Shown here in pieces: positions 1 through 12,483 of a stretch of 64,000 bases of DNA. The translations under genes and the position numbers were made by a program. The stretch is from Sipunculus nudus. Taxonomy: Eukaryota; Annelida; Sipuncula; Golfingiida; Sipunculidae. The notes beneath the pieces are model-generated. The model saw only the letters and a list, made by a program, of their open reading frames with translations, was not told the origin of the DNA and made no database searches. The DNA lies in assembly GCA_026874595.1 (NCBI GenBank), contig CM049322.1:30257340-30321339 (forward strand), given 5' to 3'. Every line of letters starts with the position of its first letter. Position 1 is the stretch's first letter.

Positions 1-12
1 GTACTTTCTAAG

Positions 13-164
13 CACCAGAACTAACTCAGCAGAACACAAATGACATCCCAGATACGACAACACAGGCAGCAAATGAACAACTGGATGACTCCAAGCCTTT
101 AACGAGAACGTCAAAAGGGAGGAAGGTGCAAAAACCAAAGTACCTGAAGGATTATACAGAATGA
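13..164 (+). CDS. possible terminal exon of an unidentified gene (partial)
   Basis: An open frame runs from a possible splice acceptor (TTTCTAAG, AG at 11-12) to a TGA at 162-164. The translated tail is polar and basic and ends in KPKYLKDYTE. Tails of this kind (basic, then a P-x-[YW]-L-x-D-Y motif) are common at the C-termini of retroelement polyproteins and some domesticated derivatives, but nothing else of the protein is in the window. It lies 135 bases before the ATG of the TatD gene on the same strand. It could be the last exon of a separate gene or chance. The splice site and frame are seen in the sequence; the gene assignment is inference. Confidence 0.3.
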
Positions 165-299
165 TTGATGGAGTAACCTACTTAAGTCAACAAGATTAAG
201 GAGCTGCCTGAGTTGCAAATTCAAAACTAACTTAGTTAAGAAGAGATGTTTAAAGAGGCCAAGGGCTAACTGTTTCATTTTGTCTTTAGGTTCAAGACA

Positions 300-1746
300 A
301 TGGACCCCTTGTCAGAAGCAGCATTTGTTCCTGACTATGAAGAAGAGTCACCAGCTGATAATCCGTCAGAAATGACAGACATGAGAAACATTCTAGTGAA
401 CCAGACTCAAGATTCTCACAGTAGTCATGGCCAGGTCCCCAAAAGGCCAAGATGGCGCTCAAAGACCTGTCCATTATGCAAGACTGTTACCAAACATCTT
501 GGGAGACATGTTATCTGTAATCACTGTCCCTGGTGGTTAAAGATTGAGACAGCATGCTGGACCTGTCGGCAGCAGGAGGGGTGTCAAAATGCCATTGACA
601 AGTTTCACTCCCATGGGGGTGAAGGAAACTTAAAACCAGGAGCGGAGAAAGAATGGACCAAGTGGGCCAAAGAACTAATAGTGCTACTCACAGAGGAGAC
701 CGGTCAGGGCACACCAGCTGGCTTACTTGATTGGGTGAAAGAGAAAAAGTATGTTGAGGGACAGGGTTCAGGTGGATTTTCCAACAGTGAGGAAAAAAGG
801 CTACGGGAGCTGTCAGAGACACATGCTTGGGTGACATATGAGACCTTAGATACGCGCCCCCATAATGCTGTTGCTTGTATATTGCACTGGGAAATTTTGC
901 TTAGGATCCTACAGGATTTACCAGAGTCAGTTCAGCAACAGGTTTGCTTGCTCAATAAGGACTTGGTATTGATTGACTCCCATTGCCACCTTGATATGCT
1001 CTTCAAACACGAAAGGCTCAATTCACTGTCCGAATACATACCCAAGTCCTTACATATAAAGTTGCTAGGTGCTGTGGCAAATTTTGTATATCCCAGTCAT
1101 TGGGCACGTTACCGGCAAGTCGCCCAGGACCCAAGGGTCAAAGTCGCATTTGGATTACATCCGCGTTGCATAAGAAAGGTATCCAAAGTTGATGTGAGAA
1201 TCAGGGAATTGGACAAGTTGCTAGCAACACCAGAATGTATTGTATTTGGGGAGCTCGGATTAGAGCACACTAAAACCAGCAAGGAGTCCCAAACAGCACA
1301 AACAGAATTCTCGGGAAAGGCGTTTGACCTATTTTAAACAACACCATAACGTGCCTGTATTGATCCTGCATTGTCGTGACCCAGGGACAGGGATGGCTGC
1401 AGGACGCACACTGCAGCTCATCGAGGACAAGGAACTAGCTAGTGCCAAAATTCACCGCCATTGCTTTTCGGGGGATGAGTTAGAATTACAAGAGTGGGCA
1501 AGAGCCTTGCAAAATTGTTATTTTGGTTTTACGGGGACAATTTTCAGGAAGCAGTCTACAAAATCGGCGGTTATGTATGTACCGGAGAACCGAATCCTGC
1601 TCGAATTGGACTGCCCTTATCTGGCAGCTTCTCCTTGGGACATCTCACCAACAGCTTCTAAGGTTGCCTCACTTCGCTCATGTTCAGTCTCAGAGCTTAT
1701 CGCACAGTGCAACAGCAATGCCTCAAGTCTGTATGGCCATTTTTGA
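300..1746 (+). CDS. zinc-finger-like / TatD-family nuclease protein, broken by one frameshift
   Basis: Two overlapping frames (300-1337 and 1324-1746) together encode about 480 residues. Residues 57-76 hold a Cys/His cluster (C57, C60, H66, H70, C73, C76), probably a zinc finger, followed by a linker to about 220. The TatD domain of about 260 residues follows, the usual length for the family. The first frame has H228-x-H230-x-D232, GLHP at 285-288 and GELG with E318. The second has the later metal ligands in LHCRD (1369-1383), HCFSG and LELDCPY. TatD proteins are metal-dependent DNases/phosphoesterases on a TIM barrel; activity here is inferred only. The break falls in the T-run and stop at 1332-1337 (TTTTAA); one extra T would explain it. 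No other stop interrupts the domain, so this may be an assembly error or a very recent pseudogene. A splice acceptor (TGTCTTTAG, AG at 288-289) lies just before the ATG, so a 5' untranslated exon is likely. Confidence 0.8.
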
Positions 1747-2132
1747 AAGGGTGATTACTTATTAGCAGTTCTTTTTATACTATATAAGGTCTTTTATTCC
1801 AATTGACATAGTTGGCGGCTAAGAAGGCTATCCCTATGTCATCATTGGATTCTGTAGTTTCTGTTTTTTGCAAGAGCTTTCTGCTTGATATTTAAGCAAG
1901 TGGCCTGTTCAGCCTGTTATACTATTGTTGATGCAGTTCCTATTTCATAGCCTTACGTTCAGTTGTGTCAGCGTGTCACTGTTTAATTTATTTGCTGTTG
2001 TCATAATGATGAAACTTGAGGTGCCAGCAGTTGGAATGCACCGTTTATAGAATGTCTCCTACCATTATCATAAATATTTGTTCCCCTTACGTGTTTTCTC
2101 ATAAATAGTCTGTTTTCAAGTTTCTGCTACAG
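1747..2132. other. no gene recognised between the TatD gene and a possible exon
   Basis: AT-rich sequence follows the TGA at 1744-1746. I see no canonical AATAAA soon after the stop and no repeat family from elsewhere in the window. Confidence 0.4.
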
Positions 2133-2287
2133 TAAGACGCATTTCAGAAAAGGGGGAAGAGTGTGGTAGATTTTGGTTGACTGCCTCAGTAGATAGCAGT
2201 CTCCGGGATGATCGAGAGCTACCTCCGGGTTTTGGTGGAGACGACCCTGACCTTGACCCCTCGGAAGAAGAAGACCGCATGGCTTGA
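2133..2287 (+). CDS. possible acidic C-terminal exon
   Basis: An open frame follows a good acceptor-like site (TTTCTGCTACAG, AG at 2131-2132) and ends at the TGA at 2285-2287. The predicted peptide ends in a Pro/Gly stretch and an acidic tail (DDPDLDPSEEEDRMA), which looks more like coding sequence than random AT-rich DNA. No domain is recognised and there is no upstream exon to join it to. It may be a relic or chance. Confidence 0.22.
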
Positions 2288-4415
2288 TTGGATCATACCC
2301 ACGGAAGTACTGACAACTACTTCTTCCCACGCTGAGGATACTTACCCGACATTATCAGGAGTAAGTGTTATAGTAGAGTAAGATATGATCTACCACACAT
2401 GTTTGCCTATAACAGGCTATTCATTGTTGTAAGGAATAGTACTGCATTAAATGTTTGTACCTTTTAAACATAAAATCTTACCACTAATACCAGAACTTAT
2501 AACTCCTTTTTACATTTCATCCATGTCAATTTCTCAAATCAGTTTCATTCGCTGCCTATATTCATAAAAAATTCATACTGTATACCGCAGACCGCCTGCA
2601 TATATATCGCATATACCGTGCGCCCGGTATAAACGCTGCTTTATATTGATATCGCTCTCAAAACCCAGTCACCGTGCATGCATGGCCCAGGGATTAAATA
2701 TGGAAAATGTGTCTTGGTCATGATAATCCTTTAAAGTCATACGGCGGAGTCAGTCTCCGTCATGATACATGCAGGACAAATGAATAAAATGCATTTGCCA
2801 ATCTTAAATTAGAAGCTATAGCGTATATATATAGTGACGGTGACACAGTGAAAGTAAAATATAAAGACCAAAGATGCGGACTTTCGATATGCATGCGCAT
2901 GGTGTATTCAAAATGACGAGAAACCATGCAGGTGGACAAATTAGACTGAAATATAATTGTACCTTTCCATTGGTGTAAGATAAGATTTAAAAGACGCAGG
3001 TATACAAATATATCTATATTGCAAAATGTTTGATGGCTTTGTCTCAAACTTGCCCCTTTCGAAGACCTAAAATACCACAGGGTATTTTTACCCACCCGAC
3101 TTTGTCATTTTCACGTTTGATTGACAGTTTTATTAGCACACAGAAATTTTCCTATCACACAAAAGATTTTAGCGGAAAGACAGCACACATCATGTGGCCA
3201 ACCAGGCGGGGATTCGGAGTGAAAATTACTACTTTAAATTGGCACCTATCACATTAATCAACAAAGGATATCATTTACAATGTTCGGGAACCGAACGACA
3301 TGTATAATTGCAAGGTGTAGGTCATGGTCCGCGTCTCCACAGCTGACGGGACTGGTGAATACAAAATAAATAAATAAACAAACACCCAAGGGATCATAAC
3401 TTATTAGAAGTTTTTGGAACATTCCAGGCGCTTCTTTAGAATTATTGAATTGTTGCTGCATGTTGTTTTATAATTAACTGGAACTCTGCATCTCCGTGGA
3501 ATCACCACCTTGCAGCCTCGGGAGACCGCATCCATAAGCTGAAGTTTTATCAGCAGTGCATGACTTCTGCATTCTGACTATATGAGGGCTTAAATGTACA
3601 AAGTTGCATACGGAGGTTACCAGATTAGATATATAATATTTGAAGTTAGGTCTCGTGTATACATCTAGTTAACCAAGGAATTGTGCGTCTCAAAATTATT
3701 AAATAAATTTCCTACTTTTCTTCAAGTGAAGTTGAATTGAATAAATGTAATTATATATTATATTTCCATTTTATATTAATTTCATAACGTAATTATGCTT
3801 CATTTAAATGTCACTGAAATAAAGTGCAAATTGAAGACCTGGATAAGTAAGTGCATAAAGATATGTACGTGCAATTTTCCTCTAAGATACCAGAATGTAC
3901 TGCTATGAAATCATAGTAACTAGGCATAATTTTGATAGGCATTGTTGGACATACGTAGGCCTATATATTTGAATAACATAACATACATTAAAATGTACTG
4001 TGAAAAACATGTTTCTTTGGTGTTACTTCACAGTTTAGTATTGTTTTCCCACGTATATAAACTTTGGTATTATGTGCATTATCCCAATAGCACATTTCAA
4101 AAACACCTTTCCAACAATAAAAAATATTGATTTTCCGTTATTTTATATTCTTGTTAATAACGATTTGTTTACATTAATGTGCATATGTATTATATATGTA
4201 ATGAATTATTGTTCTACTATCTAAGTACTATCAGTGTTCTCATTGTTTCTGATCCCTGCGGGAAAGAATCCATTCTAATGCATATACATATATTGCATGA
4301 CGTGAAAGGATGTTTCCAGGTAACTCCAACAAACAACCCCCCCCCCCCCCCCAAAAAAAAAAAAAAGAATAATTCGACCGCCAGTCGGCACTGCATCTCA
4401 TGATGCCTCTTATAA
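2288..4415. other. gene-free AT-rich stretch
   Basis: No gene or repeat family is recognised. A homopolymer pair lies near the end: 16 C at 4337-4352 directly followed by 14 A at 4353-4366. Confidence 0.5.
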
Positions 4416-4512
4416 TAAACACGCCAGACACTCACGTGAACCTTGTCCATTTAAAAGACTTTACAAAGTAAACACGCCAGACCCAGTCACGTGAACCTTG
4501 CCGATGTAAAAG
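4416..4512. repeat. two tandem copies of a ~53-bp sequence with CACGTG
   Basis: The core AAACACGCCAGAC followed by TCACGTGAACCTTG occurs twice, at about 4,417 and 4,470. Each copy has a perfect CACGTG E-box. CRE-like TGACGC (about 4,570) and a GGGGCGGG box (about 4,790) follow, so this short region is promoter-like. No gene starts here that I can identify. Confidence 0.45.
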
Positions 4513-4969
4513 TAGATGCGATTGGGTGAGAAAAGTTTGCAGCGTCAGTGCGTCATCGCTGGCTGAGGGATGACGCGGTTGAATTGGACCATTCAGGAAA
4601 GAAACCCAAACAGACGTGTCGTCTTGCATCTTAATTGCCCAGTAAAAGTTTTATTTTTATTTTTCCGTTATATTGACTAGATAGGTTAATCCTGCGACTT
4701 AAGTCCGCAAAACCGCGTCATTAATGTACCTTGTGTGCTACACATTGCTGAATTCACTCATTATCGCTCAATCACCGTCAGCCGCGGAGGGGCGGGTACT
4801 TCAAAAGAAATTGCATGGATACCCTCAATTAGGAAAATAACAGTTTTCACAAGTGTAAGACATATTTGTTTTGATTTTTATTTCAAATTTTAGTACATTT
4901 GCACTGTTTAGAATGGGAAAGATTTGGATATATCAACGTTTATTAAGGCTAATCGTTGATCAAACCAAG

Positions 4970-6350
4970 TGCACACCTGTTTACCTGTCGCACCTGGATT
5001 TTTACCTGTGCAGATAAACGCGACAGACCAACTTAACAGCAATTTTATTATTGCATGAAATGTAAAAAAACAGAGTAGACACAATTTTCCAGATTTATTT
5101 TATAATCCGTCGGCGATTTGTTTTTGCCTGCACATGCTAAAATATATTAATTTGACATAAAAAGGTATATTACAGGTAACCAGATAATTTGTGCAATTTA
5201 CACCCATAAATTATATATTTTGCACATTGGACAAAAGTAAATAGTTTTTATTGCGATGTTCCTTATAACAAGTGCAATATATAATTTAAATTTAAAAAAT
5301 GAGAATTTACCTTTATTTACCTGATCTTACCTGTGCAGGTGAGTAAACTTTTACAGGTAGAAATTGGCAAAATTAAAATGCACAAGTCTCATGGCTGTGC
5401 AGTTAATTAATGCTTCTGCATATTGTTTTGACTCCTTCAAAAATTTCCTTTCCACTTTCAAAATGAAAAGTTGTCTTTATATTCTGTACTTACAAAGGTA
5501 ATTAAATATGTTTAAGATCAAAGGTATCATTTCAGGTAACCCAATAAATAGTGCAGTTAGTACCTGTAATTCATAAATTTTACATATGGCACTCAAAATT
5601 AAGTTATTACATGTATAAAATATACACTTCATTAAAAAATAATTTACCTGGATTTACCTGAACTCACCTGTACAGGTGAGTATGTTTTTATGTGTAACTG
5701 TAACCAAAATTATCAATTTATGTTTTACATGTCTAAAAATCAAAATATAATGGTTTTACACAGTTAACACTTGTTTATCCATATTCTCACCAGCCACTTT
5801 TCAGCATGATTTTGTCACTGTCACAGGTAATTAGATCAGTTGAAGAACAAAGGTACTATTCACATAGGTAACTTAATTACTGTATTAAAAGCACCTGTTC
5901 TTACATCAAAATTAATTATACAGTCCATAAATAGAGAAGGTATTAATTTATAGTAACTATAATGATGAACAAGGTGTTTGCGTACATATTCAGAAAAAAA
6001 AATAATTTACCTTTTCTTGCCTGTACAGGTAAACATATGTGTTATATGTTAATAGTCATAGAATGTGCTCTTTTGGTCAGCAAGCTTTTCAGGTGAAAAA
6101 TATATGATTTCCACAGAAAAATCCAATTTTTTCGTCGGTGGTTCCCTTTCCAGTGTTAAACTAAATCATTTACCTTTATCTTACCTTTAATTTATAATTA
6201 CCTTAGAGTGAAAAAAAATCCTTACATTTCCAATTTTTTATCAAATGGTTCATGGGTTACCTGAACAGGATGAAAGGGGTCATTTTGGTGATATAACAGT
6301 GAGTGGAAATACAGGTAGTACAGATTTACCTGTTTTTACCTGTATATACC
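4970..6350. repeat. degenerate ~340-bp tandem repeat with ACCTGTACAGGT palindromes
   Basis: Clusters of TTTACCTG and a central palindrome recur at about 4,975, 5,318, 5,646, 6,007 and 6,320. The best copy is CACCTGTACAGGTG at about 5,667. A second motif, CAGGTAAC followed ~20 bases later by a GTACC or CACC, recurs between them (about 5,175, 5,534 and 5,867). The units are diverged and AT-rich, and I saw no coding potential. Confidence 0.6.
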
Positions 6351-6974
6351 TTAGTTACATACATATCAAACCAGGTATGTAGAAAATAAATAAAATAACA
6401 TGAAGGACATATACCTGACAGTAAAAGCTGAAAATTTCACAAAGATACCTTTAACGGTTACTGAGTTAATGTCTCTTATATAGATTCATGTCAAAATGTG
6501 GAAAAAATGCAAAATAAATCTGAACAGTACGAGTGTGACAATCCACAGGCTATAAATCTGAACAGTAAAGGGTTAATGTAATAATCAACATTAATTTTGG
6601 AAATTATTTTTATTATATATTTTAATAAATATGGTTATGTATAGTTCACAAGTAATACATTTATTAATTTTTACAAAATATTATATAATTAATGTAATAA
6701 TTAACAATTTTTTTAAATTTTATATTTTTATTTTTTTTTTTATAATTTAAGTAATAAGAAACTTAACTTACATGGTTATTGTTATGGCATATTTAAATTA
6801 TATATGATGTGGGCTGCTGCTGATTATTTACATGATAATTTTGTTGTCAATATTAATAATTTGAAGTGAAACTGGTATTAGTAATATTAGCAATGTAGTA
6901 TTTTAAAAAGACAAAAGGGGACTGAATATAATGTTAAATTACATTAATTAATATATATGATGTTTAATTACCAA
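6351..6974. other. very AT-rich gene-free DNA
   Basis: Long A/T runs and TAT/ATA repeats. Nothing recognisable. Confidence 0.5.
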
Positions 6975-7775
6975 ACAAGGCCTACAGGCCTAATGCGAAC
7001 CTGTGCAATGAGAATACACCAGGTATAATGCTTCAATGCTGGACCATTACTTTTCAAGAACATGTGTAACATGTACATGAACAATGCAAGTACTAAACAC
7101 TTAGAACAAGAAACAATTAAACAAACATCACTGCTTCAATTCTGGCATGGGTGGACACAACACAAAAACTAGAATATGGGTAGTCAACAAGCGACTACGT
7201 GTATCCACCAAAATCAGAGTAGGAAAGGTGAAGTGAGGCATGGATTGAGTGGCAAGGGGAAATAGAGTGAGGTGTGTTGCATAATAGCCTGGATGTCTGC
7301 AGCCGATATGTGTATGTAGGTTGCGCCTTCTACCCCAAAATCCAGAAAGCTGTCCAAGATGTATAAACATGCAAAATTTTAGGCAGATAAGTCAAACCAC
7401 TACTGAGATATGAGTGATTTTAGCCATGGCAGAAAAACAGACGGGTGCTATGCAAAAATAGTGGCAGATGGCGCCACCAGTTTTGCGTATGATTAAGAGC
7501 TATGTGAAATCTATACATGCAAAATTTTTGCCAAATCGGTCAAATGGTTCCTGAGATATGAGCTTGAATGTCTGCAGCGTAAATTTGAATGTAGGTGGCG
7601 CCACCTGTCATAAAACAAGAAAGCTGTCAAGGATGTATACACATGCAAAATTTCAGGTGGATTAGTCAAACCACTGCCGAGATATGAGTGATTTTATCCC
7701 AAGGCAGATGAACAGATGGACGCTGTGCAAAAAATGGTGGCAGATGGACACCAGTTTTGCGTATGATAAAGAGCT

Positions 7776-10733
7776 ATGGCTTCTGTGGCTCAGGGGTAGA
7801 GCGCAGGGCTCAAAGCCGGGAGATCGTGAGTTCGAATCTCAGCCGAGCCGGTGAGATTTTTCACGGTCGACCCCTACCCAGGGTGGGTGCTCTGCAGGCC
7901 CAATGGGGAGACTGTACCCAACAGTCGGGTTTCACTCACAAAACGAATGCACCTTTCGGGGGTTCCTCGGTGTTATGATGGGGATGAGACACACCCAGGA
8001 CCCGCAGGAGTGAATCACCAAGCCTGGTTGACCCCAGAGCATTGTGTGCAAGCCCCTGTCACGGAGTCCGAAACCGGAATGGAAATTCTGCGGTTGTATA
8101 TAGACTTAGTTAAGCAAGCATTAAAACAAGGGACCTATGGGTCACGACGCTCAGCTGTTATATATGATAACAAAATATTTTTTTAGAAATGAGGCACATG
8201 CTGGTTTTGTGTGGTAATAAATATAAGCTGTATTACGAGTTGTATGTATGATTTTCGTAGTATCTTTGGAGACAGGGAAGAGGATTGATTTCATTTATTT
8301 TATTAACAAATGGAGTGCTATTGTCACACAGATTTTGACTTGGCCATATAACTTATAAGCAGAACATATAATATAAGAGTTTAACTATTTATTAAAAAAA
8401 TTACAAATATTGTCCCAAATATAATTTTTATTAAAAATAATAAGAGAATCATATGATTTTTTAAAATGAAATATAACTGATATGATTATTAAAATAATAT
8501 TAAAGAATATATTCATGAATGCATTCATGAATACATTTTGAAAGTATTTGCATGAGTATTCATATACTTTCATTTTTACCTGAATTCCCATTCTTTATGC
8601 AAGAAATTTTATAATGGAGTACATAATCATATACGTATTTAAATACAATTACAAAGTATCTGCACCATGTCTGGTATTTATTCAGTTTTCACCAAACAAT
8701 GATTTTGAGAATCCAGAATATACAAAATTCACACATTTAAATAATGATCATAAGTACCTGGTTTTATGGCTTTTATTTATATTAAAAAATAACTGTAAAA
8801 AATTCATTTTGGACTAATTTCACATCAATGTACACACTAGACACAGTGGGAATCTAGATTAATATTATCAACTGCATCTTTGTCTATCATTAATTTCCTT
8901 CATATAATCCCTAATGATTAGTAATGAATAATGTGATTTACTTCTTTAACATTAAAAATGAACTGAAAATGCCATAGGTGACTGCATGGTGTTATTTGGA
9001 ATATGTGACATTCTACCCATCGATACAAGATTCTTATATCTTCAGTAACTGCAAGTTAATTTCCTGTTATTATAAACTAACAAATTCCTTTTCTATTTTT
9101 CTTTAATTTTTTATTAAAAACCAAGAAAAATTTATTAATTTATTGTTTATTGTTATGTTGTTGGTTAAAACAACTAGATGAGTTGGGTTGGACACCTGGA
9201 TCAACTGTGGCTGGCCATAATCTACCTGGATTCTCGCCTCAAGCGTGCATAATTTGATGAAAGGTCAACAAGGTCAACATACAGGTGACTCAAGAGGGGC
9301 TGGAGAGAGCCAAAGTCTGACAGGGTCTCATAAAAAACATTAATAAAAGCTACAATATTTGGCCAATTTCTTTCAGCTTTCTAAACTAAAAAGCTGAAAT
9401 CCTTATGTGTGCATGATATGAAAATTATATCAACAGTGCTCTCAGGAAACAAACGTGCCATGGTCACAGTTGGGCAAAATTTAAGGTACTAATTTTATAT
9501 TTATACTAATAACTTATAAAATTTGAAAAATTCAGAACTAATTTTGGGTATTCAATTGAATCTTGATTAAATAATGTTACATCCCTGACAATAAAATCTC
9601 TAGCTTCAGCAATGCCCTTGTTAAGGGAGTAAATATATTTCTTGATTTTTTACAAAGTGCATTATGTTTGGGCCCATAACTTAAAAAAAATACACAATAC
9701 TGACATCATTTCTGGCATGTGCATAGCGAATGTATAGAAAAATATGTATATTATATATGATCAAAGTCAGATCAGTGGTTTTGATATTAGGCAGTTTTAA
9801 AGTGTAACAATGAGTTTTTAATGGAAAAATGAAGTTTTTCATTGATATCTCGAAGGAATTAAGTCCTAGTGACCAAATTCTTGGCATGGTAGGGGATTTT
9901 GGAGAAATCTAACTGTATGCCAAATTTAAGGAACTTAGAGCTGAAGCTCGGGAGCCGAGCTCTAGCAAGCTGCATAACACTAGCAATATGTGACATGGTG
10001 CTTGAAAACTTGAATAAAATCTACAGTTTTTGATCAACTGGTTTCAAATTTTTGGTGTTAACAGTTGAAATGCTAACAAAAACATGCTGTGAAAATTAAA
10101 TCCACAGCAGTTACAGCAAAAAAACATGCCATGGTCAAAGTTGGGCAAAATTTAAGGTACCAATTTTTTATTTTTGCTAATATTTTAAAAAATTTAAAAG
10201 ATTTTGATCTAATTTTGGGTATACAATTTAATTTTGATTAATAAAAGTAATATTACTGGAAAAAAGTGCTTAGCTTTAACAAGTTTTGTGTTAAGTGATA
10301 AAATTTCTTTCCTGATTATTTACAAAATGCATTATGTTTGGGCCCATAACTTTTTTAAATTATATAATACAGACCTAATTTCTGGCATGTACATAGGAAT
10401 TATATTGAGGATTATTTATAGGAAATATGAGGAAAAACAGATGAGTGGTTTTGATATTAGGCAGTCCTGAAGTGTGAAAATAGGTTTTTAATAAAAAATT
10501 GAGGTTTTTCCTTAATTTCTCAAAGGAATGAAGTCGCAAAGACCCAGTTTTCGGCTTGGTAGGAGATCTTGGGGACATCTAACATTATGCTGAATTTTGG
10601 ATTCCTAGGTCTTACGGTTTCAAAACGTGCCACATCTACGGACGGACGGACGGACGGACAGACAGACGGACTTATAGTCAGCTGAACTAAAAATGGAGGC
10701 TGTTACCTCCACCAAAAAAATTTAAAAAAAAAA
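7776..10733 (+). mobile_element. tRNA-derived SINE, split by element A1
   Basis: The head (about 7,776-7,850) is tRNA-like. It has an A box (TGGCTCAGGGG), a D-stem GCTC/GAGC, a B box (GTTCGAATC) and a partly paired acceptor stem. The body continues to 8,125 and resumes at 10,690 after A1 with GGAGG/CCTCC and an A-rich tail (about 10,715-10,733). The insertion is flanked by a direct repeat, AAAGAGCTATGG, at about 7,768-7,779 and again after the tail. That is as expected for LINE-mediated retroposition. A functional tRNA is unlikely because the anticodon stem is poorly paired. Confidence 0.65.
8126..10689 (+). mobile_element. A1: 2.6-kb Helentron-like element inside the SINE
   Basis: It starts ACAAGGGACC and carries GCTCAGCTG near the start. 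It ends with (ACGG)n (about 10,640-10,670) and TCAGCTGAACTA, the degenerate 3' end; the 5' arm of the terminal hairpin has been lost. The 3' half holds two ~670-bp related units (from about 9,450 and 10,125). Two similar copies, A2 and A3, are in the window. Short open frames shared by the copies are low-complexity and not supported as genes. Confidence 0.65.
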
Positions 10734-11310
10734 GAGCTATGGGAGATCTATACACATGCAAAATTTCCGGGGGATATGTCAAACCAGTCCTGAGATATAA
10801 GCCTTAATGTCTGCAGCATATACATAAATGTAGGTGGCGCCAGCTGCCACAAAATCCAGAAAGCTATCCCAGATGTATAAACCTGCAAAATTTAAAACAA
10901 ATATGTCAAACCACTGCCGAGATATGAGTGATTTTATGCCCCGGCAAACAAATAGACCGATGCTGTGCAAAAATGATTGCAGGTGGCACCACCAGTTTTG
11001 CGTATGATAAAGAGCTAAGTGAGATCTATAAACATGCAAAATTTTTGCCAAATCGGTGAAATGGTTCCTGAGATATGAGCTTGAATGTCTGCAGCGAAAT
11101 ATGAATGTAGGTGGCGCCACCTGTCATAACAAGTGACCCATGGGTCATGACGCTCAGCTGACCGGGAAGTGATTCGCAAAAGGAAATTTTATCACCAGAA
11201 TGGTAGTATATACCCATTCAACTGAAGCATCAAACAGATTAACCAACAGGCCAAGATTTAGTCTGTATTTATATATCTCAAAAATAGAGAAAAATGTGTA
11301 AACTTTTAAA

Positions 11311-12483
11311 ACTAGAATACGGGTAACCGACAAGTGACTACATGTATCTGCCAAAATCGGATAGTGAGGCATGGATTGAGTGGCAAGGGGAAATAGAGTG
11401 AGGTATGTTGCATATTAGCATGGATGTCTGCAGCCTAAATGTGTATGTAGGTTGTGCCACCTACCACAAATCCAGAAAGCTGTCCAAGTTGTATACACCT
11501 GCAAAATTTTAGGCAGAAAAGTCAAACCACTACATGTATATGAGCGATTTTTGCCCATGGCAGACAAACAGACAAACACTGTGCAAAAATCTTTGCAGGT
11601 AACCCCTCCAGTTTCGTGTATGATAAAGACCTATGTGAGATCTAAACACATGCACAATTTTGGCCCAATCGGTCAAATGGTTCCTGAGATATGAGCTTGG
11701 ATGTGTCCAGCGTTAATTAGAATGTAGGTGGCGCCACCTATCATAAAATCAAGAAAGCTGTCCACGATGTATAAACCTGCAAAATTTTAGGCAGTTATGT
11801 CGAACCACTACAGAGAAATGAGTAATTTTAGGCCACGGCAGACTAACAGACAGACGCTGTGCAAACATTGTAACAGGTGGCGCCAACATTTTTTGTGTAT
11901 GTTACAGAGCTATCAAAGGGCTACATTTGTATAAATTTTATTTCCTGATCGGTCAAACGGTTCCCGAGATATAAGCTTGGATGTCATCAGCGTGAACGTG
12001 AACGTAGGTGGCGCCACCTGTCATAAAATCAAGAAAGCTATCCTGGAAGTATACACATGACGAATTTCAGGTGAATTAGTCAAATCACTGCAGAGATATG
12101 AGTGATTTTAACCCAAGGCAGATGAACAGATGGACACTGTGCAAACATGGTTACAGGTGGCGCCACCATTTTTTGTGTATGTTATAAAGCAATCCAAGGG
12201 CTACATTTGTATCAATTTTATTTCCTGATCGGTCAAACGGTTCCCGAGATATGAGGGTTTATGAGTGGAAACAGACCCACAAATGGACACTGGATAGAGA
12301 GGAAAGGTCAGAGGTCAATGCAAATTGGTTAGGCACCAGTTCACATGTGACCCGATAATAGGTGTAAGTTTGGGAAAAATCGGTCCATTAGTCTCCGAGG
12401 AGCTCTCTGGAAACGAACGCCGCCATGGCGGAGGAACTCGGTCAAAAACATAGTATCCGCAAAACTTTGTTTTGGCGGATACA
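11311..12483 (+). mobile_element. G: J-like element inside I1
   Basis: It starts ACTAGAATAC, with subterminal TGTATCTGCCAAAA at about 11,343. It ends in a hairpin at 12453-12482 whose 3' arm is TTTTGGCGGATAC. The body has GGTGGCGCCACC-type repeats related to J. Flanks are A-runs on both sides, with no target duplication visible. Confidence 0.6.

Noticed and set aside
4217-4450. Glycine/phenylalanine-rich frames over 4,337-4,366
   Set aside because: Produced by the adjoining C and A homopolymers.
7776-7850. Functional tRNA gene
   Set aside because: The anticodon stem pairs badly, the acceptor stem has mismatches, and the sequence continues into a SINE body with tail and target duplication.
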